DNA from: Paramarasmius palmivorus | Lineage: Eukaryota > Basidiomycota > Agaricomycetes > Agaricales > Marasmiaceae | Assembly (NCBI GenBank): GCA_037176845.1 | Contig: JAYKXP010000039.1 | Coordinates: forward strand, 186,001 to 250,000 | Direction of reading: 5' to 3' | DNA length: 64,000 nt | Shown here: in pieces, positions 1 through 12,220 of the stretch | Layout: every line of letters begins with the position of its first letter | Position numbering within the stretch: the first letter of the stretch is position 1 | Translations under genes and position numbers: made by a program | The notes under the pieces: model-generated | Told to the model about the DNA's origin: nothing | Database searches by the model: none | The model's input: only the letters and a program-made list of their open reading frames with translations

Positions 1-1812
1 CTCGAAAAGAACATCGATGTTATTGTATGATTGGAAAGTCAAAGAAGGACGGTCTTGATTATCGGAAGAACCCAGAAGATTTACAAGCCTGTGACTGAGG
101 TTGGAATACATGACGACGGGCCCTTTTCGCAGGAAGCCTGTTGTCGAATCAAGCCAAAGCTCTTCAGATGTCTGATAATCGAAACCGTTATTTTGAGACA
201 AATATCTCGCAGGTAACATACCAACGTATCTTCCAAGCCTTGTACTGCAAGGGCCTATGAGAAGAATACAGTCAAGACCAGCAACAGGAGAAATGTGTAT
301 TTTGTAACATACTTGGTGAGAAAAATAGATGAATAAGATTGGGGAGAAGTTATTCCGTCCCAAGATATGGGATACTGGCACAAGGGCTGTGACACACACG
401 AAACTGAGTCAGGCTGGCAGTGTAGAGGGAGTGTCAACCTCACCATCATGAAACACTAGTGCGGGAAGGGCGTTCATATTACTATAGCCAAATAGCTGAA
501 CATAGTTGATATCCCTGGGCTATTATCAGTACATGATGCCCGATATTTGCGGTATGCATAGCTCACTTGACAGCAGAGAAGGTATCGAAGTCGAGTTTAC
601 ATGCCTGTACCGATACAGAGGTCAGCAATGACACCCGTAACATAAGATGAGGAATATCTTCACTTCGGCGGCGTCGCGACCAGTGTATTGGACATGCAAA
701 AATTCTTCGTCTTTGTCTTCGTCGCGAATCCTAGCAGCACAGATGGTTCGACGAGCGTTCAGATGTTTCCACCCTTTCTCGTTTTTCCGCACTTCACTTT
801 CGGCAATCTTCCGCTTGAGATAGACCTTTCCCATTGGAATCTCTTTGTACTAAAGTTGTGTCTGTTAGTACAACTAGTAACCCTTCATCATCGGACTACA
901 TACCTCGTCCATAATAGTCCGAACTCTATCCTCGCGATGCGAGCATTGTGTTATATTGATCTGGTCCCTACCAACAGATGAAAAGGTTCCCCCTGAGATA
1001 GCGAAGCGAGTGGCACCCCGGAAAAAAGACATGGAAGGCAATGGGATTAAGAGTGCAGCGAAGAGAAAGAGACTCCGTACATGTGTTCAGGCAGTGAGGA
1101 GCCTCGCACAGCATGACTTAGCACCACTTGCTGATACCATGTGGACTGGAAAGCGCCACTGCGTGACCACTGTGAGATAAAGAAGAAATCGTGTCGGCGT
1201 CCAATTCGTTCTCTTCTGAGAACCCTAACAATCACAACATACCATAATGCAGTCGTCATGATATATGAATCCGTTCTGACTTGTCGCTGAGAAGACATAT
1301 GGAATGATGATGACGATATGGTAAGTTGTGAGTCTTGTATATGAGATGTGGGTTGAAACGCTATGGGCTATTGAGCTGAGTGGGAGCAAGAGATATGATG
1401 TATCGGAGCTCACCACTCGGATTTCTCCGCGAAACCAATGTCGAAATTCGGGCGCGACCGCTAGAATTTATAGCTGAGAGTGATACATCTGGGTTGAAGA
1501 AAATGCGGAAAGTAGGGAAATGGCTTGTGAAGACATGACAATTTTGAGACTCAGCATGGCCGAAACCGAAGGTGCCGTTTACTAATTTCTCTCGCAGGCT
1601 AGATAGAGACCATTGCACTCGTCACCCGACCATGAGCTCACCAGATCTTAGTGCGGTTTGATCGTTTTGGTCAGTTTGTGCTTCCCTGCGTCGTTGGGTA
1701 ATCCTAGTAGATTGATCGTGTGGCAGTTGTTATATTTCCCATGGTCTAATCTCTGGTATGCCTTGTATGCATCACCTACACATGACAGGCCCAAAGAGAG
1801 CACACTTTCCAA
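1..1812. other. No gene supported
   Basis: I see no confident gene in this stretch. Short open frames exist on both strands, including a minus-strand frame at 622-834 rich in Lys and Glu, but none extends by plausible splicing into a recognisable protein. The right end, from about 1732, resembles sequence at about 3860-3900 and marks the edge of the duplicated block described below. Confidence 0.4.
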
Positions 1813-2340
1813 TCATATGAGAAGGATGAACATGACCAAACCAATGGCCCATCGTGCCTTTGCTTTGGAATTGTACCGTGCACCAGAGGATTGGGAACCT
1901 TCCGGAGCGACTTTGGGCTCGATAGTCTTCAACTCCTTAATGGTAGACACCATGGTGACTGTCTGTGCAGAAGTGATTGTCACAGTCGGTGAGAGCTCAC
2001 TGGAAAACTGTTAGAAAGCGGACAAAATAAGAGCTGCGATTTACCTCCTAGTCGATGTGCTTGTAGGAGTTGGGGTATCCGAGTCGAAGGACTGATCACT
2101 TATAAGCGTTGAAACGAGAGATTCAACCGCGGAACTCGAAGCAACGGTAACCGGGCTTGCGATACTGCCTGTGGACTGAATGTTTAGAATTTCATGCCCT
2201 AAAAGCCAGGGACGCACTGAACGACGTCGAGGTGGTGGTTGCCGCGGTCGATATTGTTATTGTCTCGCCTAACTCAGAGCTCGGGTTCACTGGGACTGTA
2301 GATTTGTTATATGGGAAGGTGCTGGAAAGGATGGAGGTAC
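1813..2340 (-). pseudogene. Ser/Thr-rich tail-membrane protein, copy A (partial or decayed)
   Basis: This is the minus-strand paralogue of the gene at 3931-4687. The last exon ends in a basic stretch followed by a hydrophobic tail (KAKARWAIGLVMFILLI) directly before the stop. The exon before it reads SPVTVASSSAVESLVSTLI and is clearly homologous to copy B. A further Ser/Thr-rich exon is open at about 2210-2310. The donor site after that exon reads CT where copy B has GT, and upstream similarity to copy B fades, so the copy may no longer be spliced correctly. Function is unknown. No signal peptide is visible; the C-terminal hydrophobic end suggests tail anchoring or a GPI-type signal. Its upstream neighbour is the ferric reductase remnant. 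Confidence 0.5.
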
Positions 2341-2910
2341 TCACGAGATGTAGGAATGCTATTAGACGTACTCAACGAAGCTGTAAGAAGGGCGCCGTCG
2401 GATTCTGATTCTGGTGTGTATTCAGCCTGAGCGACGCGAAATTCAAACTGTTGAAGATAGAGAAAGACATACTCGGTTCGAACATAACCGCAGTCTTAAA
2501 GATAGTGGATTGAAAGGAGTGAACGGACATGATTATGAAGGGAGAGTGGGAGCTTGAGCCGTCTATTCCTGCATCAATAGTACATATATCACGGTGCGCA
2601 ACCATCTATCTGTCATTGCATTTGGTCTTTGAGCTATACGCAAGACGGCTGTCAGGATACGCACCTTCCGAGTGATTTGAGCATTCAAGCCGTGGTGCAT
2701 ACCTCAACTGCCCATCGAGAACTACGCCTCACTTAGACAGCAAGCTGATGCATCCTCCATTGATGATGTTTCATCTGCTATTCGCAGAACAGTGTTGACG
2801 GAAAATGCGAAGAAGGATGATGGTGGTCACTGATCAAGTCGACACGGTAATTGCCGAGTCGTCGCTCGCTTCTGCAATCAAGTTCACACGACTTCAAAGC
2901 AGATACCACC

Positions 2911-3822
2911 TCCAAAAAACTATCTGCAAGTCCCACTGGCCCGCAGACGCCCACCAAAAGGCCATTCAAACCATCTTTGTCCTTTTCAGCGACTCGGGGC
3001 TCTCCTTTCTCTCCAGTGCCTCCGAGCCACAGAATCCTCCAGAATACCCTCGATTCTCGGGCTCTGGACTCACTGGCGGCGTGAACTGTGCTCCTGAACG
3101 AGCCCTCAGGAAATGGGAACATTCCGGTCGGCGCTCGAGTGTAGAAAACTGACACCCTCAATGATGGAGCAAATAGGTTTTCGCCCTTTGCATCCGCATA
3201 AATCAGCTTCTGAATGATCGCGCCCAACGCAAAAGTGATACGAAAACGGCAGCCGAAAAAGGCGCGAACATTCGAAGGCCAGGTCCGCCGTAAGGCCCTT
3301 CAACCATTACTCGCACTTTGCCACCGACTCCTGGGAAACAAAAGCCAGCTTCGGCAGTGAGTTCATTGAGCCTAGCATTCGCTGGCTAAATCGTAAAGCT
3401 TCGTCGTCCAGTCTCCGGCCTTCTTGTACATGAGAACTATTCCCTCCGGAGTTTTCTGGCAACTTGCGATGGTGAAGGAATGCGAACATAATCTGAGACG
3501 AATGTGCTCAGTGCTGATCTGCTCTCCATCCAGCATTGATCACGGGGACGTCTATCCTTGTGACACCGAGTTCTGGGATGATGCGAAGACGTGCCATGGC
3601 TATGCGTATGAGGATGTCGAGACTATAAAGAGCCAACGCATCGAGCACATAGGGCAAGCACGCGGATCTATGGAGTACCGTGACTGGTAAGAGGAGTGAG
3701 AATGAGGTAGAGTGAATTCATGCAGATCAATCCAATGAGACCCAGTACATCGAAGGACGAGATATATTGCGACTGAATGGACCTTTCGTGCACCATGCGT
3801 AGACCAGCGTTGCATGAGATCG
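2911..3822 (-). pseudogene. Ferric reductase pseudogene (last exon only)
   Basis: On the minus strand this region reads as a broken copy of the last exon of the ferric reductase at 5902-7896. Shared pieces include RVSVFYTRAPTG, FPFPEGSFRS, GTGEKGEP and the NADPH-site block LLVGVCGP. Compared with the intact copy it lacks about 90 bp in the nucleotide-binding region, about 40 bp near 3485 and about 70 bp near 3690, and the frame changes repeatedly. The first two exons, which carry membrane helices and a haem-binding region, are absent. It lies between two Ser/Thr-rich gene copies, so a Ser/Thr-gene plus reductase unit was duplicated in tandem and the outer reductase decayed. Confidence 0.8.
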
Positions 3823-3930
3823 ATGAAGTAAGTAGGTTGTTCGTGTAGCGATGATGATTTATATTTCCATGGTCTAGTTTCTGGTATACCTTGTATGCAA
3901 AAATCTCAAAGAGAGCATACTGCTGCGGCC

Positions 3931-4687
3931 TCATATAAAAAGGATGAGTGACATGACCAGACCAATGGCCCATCGCGCCTTTGCTTTGGGATTGTACCGT
4001 GCACCAGAGGATTGCGAACCTTCCGAAGTAACCTTGGGCTCGATAGTCTTCAACTCCTTAGTGGTGGACACCACAGTGACTGTCCGTGCAGAAATGATTG
4101 TCACAGTTGGTAAAACTTGGTCGAGGTCACTAGAAAACTGTCAGAAAGCGGAGATAGCAATAACTGCAATATACCTGGATGTATACCTTGTCGATGTGCT
4201 GGTGGGAGTCAGTGAGGTATCTGAGTTGAAGGCCTGGTCACTGATAAGTGTTGAAACGAGAGATTCAGTAACGGAGCTCGAAATAATGGTAACCGGGCTT
4301 GCGACCCTGCCTGTACAGTGATTGCCACTTGAATAGCACAAACAGGAAGAGCTGCGAATCACGAACCAGATAGCGATGTCCCATAACCATTAACGATGCT
4401 CATTGTAAGTTCGCTCGAGCTATAACTTGCGCCCGTCGGTACTGCCAGTGAGGGTTGACGAATGAGAAATACCGTAGCCTCGATAACATCAAGGCACTTA
4501 CAAACCACAATATTACTATCAGAGGTATCGGATGTGGATATAAAGACCTCGTTGGTACGGGGAGGTGCTAGTAACGCTCAACATTAGCTTTGAGCACTCA
4601 GACCACGGATAGTATCTTACTCTTTGTAGAGAACAAATCTGCATGAGGGTAGGCTATGCGAGGGTGCGAACTTTGCTGGGAGCTCAT
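3931..4687 (-). CDS. Ser/Thr-rich protein with C-terminal membrane tail, copy B
   Basis: Not a recognised family. By splicing I obtain about 190 residues from the ATG at 4687 (beginning MSSQQSSHPRIAYPHADLF), through several Ser/Thr-rich exons (for example EVFISTSDTSDSNIVV and SPVTIISSSVTESLVSTLI), to a last exon ending KAKARWAIGLVMSLILFI and stop. There is no N-terminal signal peptide. The only hydrophobic segment is the last 14 or so residues, preceded by basic residues, which suggests a tail-anchored protein; a GPI signal is less likely without a signal peptide. Exons are short (about 40-190 nt). Three relatives lie in this window (1.8, 11.3 and 14.5 kb), all with Arg-Trp just before the hydrophobic tail. 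The intact ferric reductase lies upstream of it. Confidence 0.55.
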
Positions 4688-5901
4688 CACTGTGGTCGAG
4701 GGATGTAGGGAGCTTCAAGAACTATGTAAATAACGCATGTCCGGCATATAGTCTGGTCCGCGAGCGCTGTACGCAATACCGCCATCAGGATACAATACTG
4801 TCTTCCATTGATGATAGTTTCATCTGCTGCTCGCGGAACAGTGCTAGGAATCAGATATTGGTTGATCAAGACCACATGGAGGAGGAGGAGAAGGAGGAGA
4901 GAACGGCATCAGGTCCCGTTGCGGAACGGCTATCTACGGTAATTGCCGAGTCATTGCTCGCTTCTGTGTCCCATCTTATACCGCACTTTGATGTGCAAAC
5001 TGCAAAACTCAAATGATTTCAATATATTACCTTTCGAATTGAGCCCCGGGATTTTTTTCTGGAACTTGTTATAATGTATACACCCCAAATATCTCACTAA
5101 GTCTAGGATTCCATGTCGTTATGGGAGAGTGCTGCTGAGTTAGCTCTGATGGTGAAGTGATGACTTGAAAATAGGTGTATTGAACTGCTCCAAGCTGAGT
5201 CGTGGGGATGTAGGAGGCTATATGTATAATACCAGAGTATATATTCCAATTTTCGGGGGAGAAGATCCAGGGGAGACGACGGTATGCAAGGATGCAATGA
5301 GCGTTTTTCGGACGGGCGCTTACACGTTTGCACTTCTCTTTTCGCACCCCGGCACCTTTCTGGCAACTGAACTTTTGGATCTAGAAACATAAATAAAATT
5401 GGTATAGGAGTGTTCACATATCAAGAGTATGCTGGACAATTCTGGGAGCTCAAGGGAGTGTAGGGGTAACGTTATAAAATCAATCCTCACAAAATTCCAT
5501 ATCTTGCTGAGGTATAGTACTTAAGTTAAGTAGCACAACTTCAAAGCAGATACCATCTACTGAGATCCCGAGAATCGAGTTTTGAATCTATTGGTACATC
5601 TACTGAGCTGCGTATCATCTACAAGACAAGTACAAAATGCCGTGCTTAGGGATACATTGGATACGGGACCCAAGACAGCGCACGAATAAAATACGATACG
5701 AAGGCACAAGGTTCTAGAAAAGCAGGCGCAGTGTCAAACAGCGTCAAATCAAAGAGCTTTCTATTGTCGCCAGCGAGGGTATAGATGTGCTCGCCTCCGG
5801 GAAGGTACCACGTTTCATCTCTTCACGGTTCATCACCAACCGAAGGTTCTAGGAACACGATTAGCCCCCAGCGCGCTGCCGAGTTTTTTAAAAAAGGGAA
5901 C
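4688..5901. other. Intergenic, partly duplicated
   Basis: No gene is supported here. Pieces at about 4805-4850, 4930-4960 and 5535-5560 match the shorter counterpart at 2757-2900, so this is the longer copy of a duplicated spacer, or the other copy has deletions. An A/G-rich simple stretch lies at 4877-4899. The 3' flank of the ferric reductase occupies the right end. Confidence 0.4.
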
Positions 5902-7896
5902 TTACTCTTCATGCACTTCGATGCCCCCCACCGTGTTTCTCCTTATGCCATCAACTTTGGCCACAGCTCCAAAAACACTATCTGCAAGTCCCAATGGTCC
6001 GCAGACGCCCACCAAAAGGCCATTTAAACCATCTTTATCTTTCTCAACGACTTGGGGCTCTCCTTTCTCCCCAGTGCCGAGAATCCGAGCCACAGAATCC
6101 TCCAGAATACCCTCGATCCTCGGCCTTCCTGGATTCAGCGTCAACCGCATGCTCCTAAACGACCCTTCAGGAAATGGGAACTTTCCAGTCGGCGCTCGAG
6201 TGTAGAAAACCGACACTCTCAAAGGAGCAAATGCGGACTGTTGCACCAAAGAGGTAAGAGTGGGTATCATCGGCACCAACGCATTCGGGTCTTGTATCAC
6301 CCAGATAAGATCGATACCTTTAACTCGACTTTCGCCCTTTGCATCCGCATGAATCAATTCCTGAATCGCGCTCAACGCAAAAGTAATACCGCTACCACCC
6401 ACAACAAAAACGGCAGCCGAGAAAGACGCGAACATTCGAAGGCCAGGGCCGCCGTAAGGCCCTTCGATCATTACTCGGACTTTGCCATTGACACCTGGGA
6501 AACGAAAACCAGCTTCGGCAGCGAGTTCGTTGAGCCTAGCGTTCGCTGGCGCGACACTACTTTGAGCCAAATCGTAAAGCTTCTTCGTCCAGTCTCCGGC
6601 CTTCTTGCACATGAGGACCATTCCCTCTGGAGTTTTCTGACAACTTGCGATGGTGAAGGGATGTACTTCGGTCCAGCCGAATATGCCCATGCCAGTGGAA
6701 CATACTCTGAGACGAACGTGCTGACCTGCTCTCCATCCAGCATTGATCTCGGGGACTTCTATCCTTGTAATACCAAGTTCTGGAATGACGCGAAGACGTG
6801 CTGTAGCTATTTTCGTCTTGGCTACGCGTATGAGAATGTCGAGACCGTAAAGAGCCAGCGCAGCGAGCACATATGGAAAGCACGCGGATCTATGGAGTAC
6901 CGTGGCTGGTAAGAGGAGTGAGAATGAGAGGATGTGGCTCGTGATAAAGAATGCGTAGAATCGGCTCCGGAAGAACGTCAGGGAAAAGAAGTAGAGTGAA
7001 TTCATGCAGATCAATGCGATAAGGCCCCAGTACATCGAAGGACGAGATATATTGTGGCTGAATGAACCTTTCATGCACCACGCGTAGACTAGTGTTGCAT
7101 GAGTGAGATCAATAAAGATACATGGAGGTCAATGCGACTCACTGTAGTGGAGAGAATGAACATTAATAGAGATGATGAGAAGACGACCGACGAAGCGGTG
7201 CATGAAGTTGAGCTAGAAAATATGTTAAGAAGCGGACCGTTATGGTAAAAGTGTATGCAAGCATACCTTCTCGTAACCTGCGCCAAGAATCGCACCTAAT
7301 ACATTATTCTTGGTTGCGAACAAGAATACGAATGGATATTGCCCGACAGTGATCCAACCAAACCTGACTGGGTCCGTGAAGGCGTTCGTCTTGTAAAACG
7401 CCGGATAGACCAATGCAGCAAAATATACTGCCATCACGCAGATGTGAGAGAAAGAGTGTCCCGACACGACACGATTATGAAGTATTTTGAGACTGGGACG
7501 AAGGAACCTGGCTGTGGATGCAACGTGGGGCGGATAGCTTGATTGGATGGGTAAGCCCTTTTCCGAAACCTTTTGAATAGTTTCCAAGCTGCCCACGAGC
7601 GTATGGTTGTCGTCAGTAGAAAGATCATGATGAGTAAGGTTGGATGATGTGGTAGAGTCGATTCCGACGCGTCGATGAGGATGTTCCGACGAAAGTGGTT
7701 CGCTCCGGAGAAAGTGACCATTGGACCACTCCGCAAAGCGCCATAATCGAGCCATGATACGTGGAAGTCGCAAGACCACCAGGATTCCAATGAGCGCGAC
7801 GAGAAAGATGTCGATGTGGTAGATGAGCATCTCCGATTGAACTTCTGGCGATAGCTTTGCTACCCGCCGAACCGGGCTTGCACTAGCTGAAGCCAT
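5902..7896 (-). CDS. Ferric reductase-like transmembrane oxidoreductase
   Basis: A FRE/NOX-type plasma-membrane reductase that would pass electrons from NADPH via FAD and two haems to ferric iron or copper chelates. Three exons (7896-7267, 7212-7143, 7088-5902) join in frame to give 628 residues. Visible features: membrane helices in the first half; haem-type histidines in NFMHRFVGR, NVHSLHY, ITSHILS and VLH; the FAD-binding block HPFTIAS; the NADPH-binding GGSGITFAL; and the C-terminal VGVCGPLGLAD. Length and order fit fungal ferric reductases. The start at MASASASP was chosen because the frame upstream of it is not protein-like. A decayed copy of exon 3 lies at 2911-3822. The metal substrate cannot be told from sequence. 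Confidence 0.9.
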
Positions 7897-9350
7897 GACG
7901 AAAAAGAAAATGGGGTGAAAGGACGAATGAAAGCAACAAAAAAAATCAAGAAGGAATGGAATGCCAGAATACCAGGGCTGGTAAAAGGGCAGCAAAGCAC
8001 AGCGAGCAGGCCATACCAATTCTTTTTAGCTTTTATGAGGATGGCGGTTGTCGTCAAGATGCATTTCACTTTGGCGCTTATCTTTTTTGGAACACCATCT
8101 AGAACATCACGTAAAGGCTCCAAATTCCCCCTCGGTGTACCCCGCCGGTATCGCTCCGGTTCCCAAGGTCGACTCTTAGAAACGACTACTGTCAAAGCTA
8201 TTTTGACGAGTAATGGCACTGCGTTGCTTCCACATACAAGTAGAGTGAACGAAAAAAGACCAAGATGTACCTATTATAGCTGAATCACCATTGACTCCCA
8301 GATAGTATGCTGCATCCAAGATTCGCATTATCCAGAGCCTCGAACAATCATTGTAGATGAACCAGCTTCTGGGTTAGTTCGTACAGTACAGGAAGGGTCT
8401 CTGAATTTGACAAAGGTAGTCTTCGGCACTGGAGCGGACATGGAAGTTCCATGGAAACCAGGTTGCACCCCAGGAACTTCCATCTAGCTTCATATTGAGC
8501 AGACTCGTAAGTACGCTGATGAGCTGTATGAGTCAAACAATTTGAAGTTCCATTCAAATGAATACGAATGTTCCATGGAACAATTATTCAAGCTCGAGTC
8601 GACGTCTTGTCGCTCCTAGGACATCCCCTGTACTCATGATGAGGATTTAGGCCAGAAGACAAGACTGCGTGTCTTCATGTGGGCCTTGCTGTTGACCCAC
8701 AAGTTGATTAGGTTCTAGAAATCGAATCAACTGCGACATCAGCTAGCTCGAGCGATACATCTCCCTCCTGTGGTCCCGCGAGCCACGAAACTATCACTAT
8801 CGTCGCAATCTGCAGCGCTCCGCGGTTGTAAAAATATGCACCATGACAACTAGGGCTAGACGAAGATGTCTCGAAAGGCTGAACTAAGACTTCCTCCCGA
8901 AGCTCTCGGATCTTCAACATGTACCATATGCTCTGGAAGGTGTAAGCGGTAGGACATAGTTATAGTTGGACTTGGATCCGACTCTAGCGAGGCTACAAGT
9001 TCAATGTGGACGCTGTTTTTAGCCAATGCGGAAAGTAATACGATTCTGTATGAATGACGTTACCTAAAACGGGGTTTAGTAAACTGAGCTCTACAGTCGA
9101 CCGCGAAGGGGAAGCAAATGATGATCCCGAGAGTTCACGTTTCAAGCCAGGTACACTGATACGAAGTGGAGCATGGCATTGTCCACGATAACGATACTGC
9201 GATATTGATATTAGACTGAGGTTGTTTATGAGTTCGTTGCGAGGCGGAAGCATCGAGATGTGCTGCACAGATATCTGGGAAAGAACTTGGGGGTATAAGT
9301 GTGGAATCAGTAGTTACACAATGAAAATTAATATTAATGGTCCATATCTT
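7897..9350. other. Intergenic with short palindromes
   Basis: No gene is supported. At 8441-8450 and 8473-8482 there is a perfect 10-bp inverted repeat (TGGAAGTTCC / GGAACTTCCA), and at 8570-8581 a perfect 12-bp palindrome GTTCCATGGAAC; related GAAGTTCCA sequence recurs near 8543. Minus-strand frames at 8708-8920 and 8993-9268 are open but do not match anything I recognise; they could be remnants of a membrane-protein relative. Confidence 0.35.
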
Positions 9351-10760
9351 CTACACTTGGGAACTGCTTCCGAGACTTTGTCCATCTTCCAGAATCAGGC
9401 GGTTCGGCTTGAGAACTATCACTTCAGATGCGACTCGTTGATCAGCACGAGATGGAGCACTACGATGAGGATCCACAATTGTCCGTGTGGTATATGTGGA
9501 TGTACCGGTGGAATCCCATAGTGACCTTTGTAAGTAAACGAGTATGATGACTAATGTTGGATAGATGCCCTTTTGATGAAGGGCTTGAGTGGAGGGACGA
9601 GAAAAAGAAGATCGGAACGTACCACTAGTTGCACGCTAGCAGCATACAACACCTGTTGAATGTACGTTCCTACAGGAGTGACTCCGACGGTGGGAATTAA
9701 TGTGATTACTTGGACGAGCTGCATAGACGTCAGAACCAGTGTCGCAAAAATATCGATGACCACGCACCCAAAGGATGGAGTATACAACCCCGGATTCTAG
9801 AAGCAATACAAGAACTTTCTCGACTCCATTACGAGCGCGAAGCGTGTTGAGGTATTTCTTCACGGCTCTCCAGTGTAGCCTATTCCACGTGAGAGTGAAC
9901 AGCCGAACGGTGGTCATCAGCATTGCACGAACCAGACTTTGTACCCAATAGCGCCGGTTGCAGTGATATTCGTCGCCATCGATAGGACATACGTCGATAT
10001 GTTCAGAGCGTTGCATACGGGAGGTAGTTCAATCGGCCAACCGTGTTCCACGAAACATCCGAGGAATGCGAATGCCGAACCTGGCGTGACTGAGCACCAG
10101 AACGAGAACGAGATGCGAATCAAGTTCACTCACCTGCAGACCCGAGAAGAAGTAATGCAGGAAAGATCAGAACCTTCCTGTTGTCCGACCATAAAGCCCA
10201 TGCCCTCCAGACAACCACAAAATCTCCGATAATGACCTATTAACACTGTCAGAATTGTGTAAGAGAGGAGCTTGATGCGACGCACCTCAAGAAAAAACAG
10301 AGATCCTTCCACCAGCGTGAGCCACGTCCATTTGGCCTGATACCCCGGGACTTTCTCCGCTATCGGCCTCCCAACATCTTGTACGAGTATCATTTGAATG
10401 CCTCCAATGAATATAGCCATGTAAGTTGCGACGAAGAAAGTAGCAATGGCAAACATGGCGACCACGGCAATGAGTAGTATGGTCTTTGCCCGCCCATTTC
10501 CTTCCTTTCTACTACACGAGAGATGTGAGCCTTGCAAGAACGTCTATTCGTGCCGCGTACCATAGAATCGGGACGGTGCAACCAAAGAGCACCACGTAGA
10601 CGCCTGACGGATTGGATCGTGTTAAATTGTCGGATGTTGATATAACGAAATACCCACCGTAGAGGATCGCTGTAGTTAGAAGGCCAGCCGAGTTCAAGAC
10701 AATATTCGTGCCAAACTGGGAGACAAGAGAAATATCTTGAGAAACATCGGAGTCGGCCAT
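9351..10760 (-). CDS. Multi-pass (about 7 TM) Agaricomycete membrane protein
   Basis: Belongs to a large, functionally uncharacterised membrane-protein family of mushroom-forming fungi. From MADSDVSQ at 10760, about eight exons join in frame. Recognisable landmarks in order are: GLLTTAILYGVYVVLFG; GRAKTILLIAVVAMFAIAT; the family signature GDFVVVWRAWALW followed by SDNRKVLIFPALLLL; GVEKVLVLLLESGVVYSILW; and the last helix YPTLVIILVYLQ followed by a hydrophilic tail ending at 9351. About seven hydrophobic helices are visible, compatible with a receptor-like topology, but no ligand or role is known. Introns are 45-70 nt with GT-AG ends. No operon-like relation to its neighbours. Confidence 0.8.
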
Positions 10761-11255
10761 AGAGAAGGCTTGAAAAGCCCTCACTAGCTAACTGGTGGTT
10801 CCTGGTCTAGAGAGGCTGCGCTGAACCACAGCTACACATATCATCATATGCATCGCGGCGATTGGGTCATAAAAGAGTCCATAATATTAAAAGAAGGTAA
10901 TCATCAATCACGCATCTGTCACACCTTCCCGCGCTTATGTAAAGATTTCCCACCGGTCGGTTATTTTTCCAGAGCTTGACCCGTCACTTTCACTGTCAGC
11001 CGTGCGTGTACAGTACATGGCAATATCCATTCCTCAACGAATAACGTGCAAACCAAATTATTCCACAATAAGCGGTTTCTGGATTGGGAGCTAACTCAGA
11101 AGATTCTTTCTTTGACACTATAGTGACAATCATCTTCATGTTGAAACTTGATGAATCTGAATCCTGATGGACAGCACTAGGAACGGCGGTGATGTTGCCA
11201 ACAATGATTTTACTCATTCAATTGCGACCTAAATTCCTTCCTTTGTCTCGCCATC
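10761..11255. other. Intergenic (divergent promoters)
   Basis: Spacer between the minus-strand membrane-protein gene and the plus-strand Ser/Thr-rich gene. I see no gene and no clear regulatory element beyond its location between two start codons. Confidence 0.5.
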
Positions 11256-12143
11256 ATGACCAGAAGCTCTCTGGGAAGCGGGCTAGTTGGAACATCACGG
11301 TAAGTTGTTCGTGTACTATGCCGCCACTGAGTTACTGATATTAGGATTTACAGTGAGCATAGGCTTAGTCTCGTCTAAAGCAACTGATTAATCTCTACCA
11401 GTCAGTGCAACGGGCACCCCAGACACCGGCAATTTATCATCTAGTGCATTACCGTCAATCGCTCTCTTTGACCCTTCTACTATCACGGAAGCTTCAGTCA
11501 CCCCCACACTCAACCCACCAATTTCCACCGGTGAGATCTTGACACTTCAACTATTATTCTAGTCCATGCAAACAACTTCTTTTCGCACAGATATCGAGTA
11601 TGTGACCTTCACTTGGTTGTCTTCATTCCGCATCGTTTATCCCCTGAAATAATTCCAGCACAACGCCAACGTTCACTTTACAAGTTTTTGACCCTCCTCA
11701 GACTGCGACGGAGACAAGTGCCGCGTCTGGGACTTTCTCAATATTTAACCCTCCTATATCCACTGGTAAGTAAAGGTTTTCACTCTTGACCAATGCTAAC
11801 CTTTTCGTTTAGAGTTAGCATCGCGCTAATCCTTCGAAATGCCTTGAAATCTGACAAAATCCCTCCTAGTTCCGATAACGAAGCCGTCACAACTCCTGAC
11901 ATCCCATCTTCGCAGTCAAAAAATACGACGCCAGATAACTCGTTGACGCGAACGCAAAGCGAAGACCTTCCTCCGTCCACATTACGAGGAAGTAACCCCA
12001 CAACACCAGCGAGGGCAGCACCTGAGACGACAAGCTCATCTCCCGCACAAAGCCCGTCCAACAGCGCCCCTCACAACTTTCCAAGGCGATGGACAGTCAT
12101 TTCATTAATCATCAGTTCCATTGTGGCCAGAACGATCATTTGA
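11256..12143 (+). CDS. Ser/Thr-rich protein with C-terminal membrane tail, copy C
   Basis: Unrecognised family; paralogue of the gene at 14482-15456. The start is MTRSSLGSGLVGTS at 11256. Exons I can join: 11256-11299; an 8-nt microexon 11345-11352; 11402-11530; a 7-nt microexon 11591-11597; 11659-11765; and a last exon from 11870. Larger exons end in a repeated motif (LNPPISTG, FNPPISTG). The last exon is Ser/Thr/Pro-rich and ends with a basic-aromatic junction and hydrophobic tail (NFPRRWTVISLIISSIVA). One joint is not solved: between 11765 and 11870 copy D has a third microexon, whose counterpart here lacks a GT donor, so this copy may be damaged or spliced differently. The SDR gene at 12221 faces it tail to tail, 77 bp away. 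Confidence 0.5.
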
Positions 12144-12220
12144 TCGATTCGGCTGTAGATTACATATGTTCTGTCGTGTTTCCAAGGAAAATACACGGCG
12201 ACGTGCTCTTCCATATTGAT

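Noticed and set aside
622..834. Charged minus-strand frame of 70 codons
   Set aside because: Could be an exon, but no neighbouring exon joins and no family is recognised.
2465..2480. GGTTCGAA sequence resembling a tRNA B box
   Set aside because: No cloverleaf, A box or paired acceptor stem around it.
6052..6912. 286-codon plus-strand frame
   Set aside because: It is antisense to the ferric reductase last exon and has no protein-like features.
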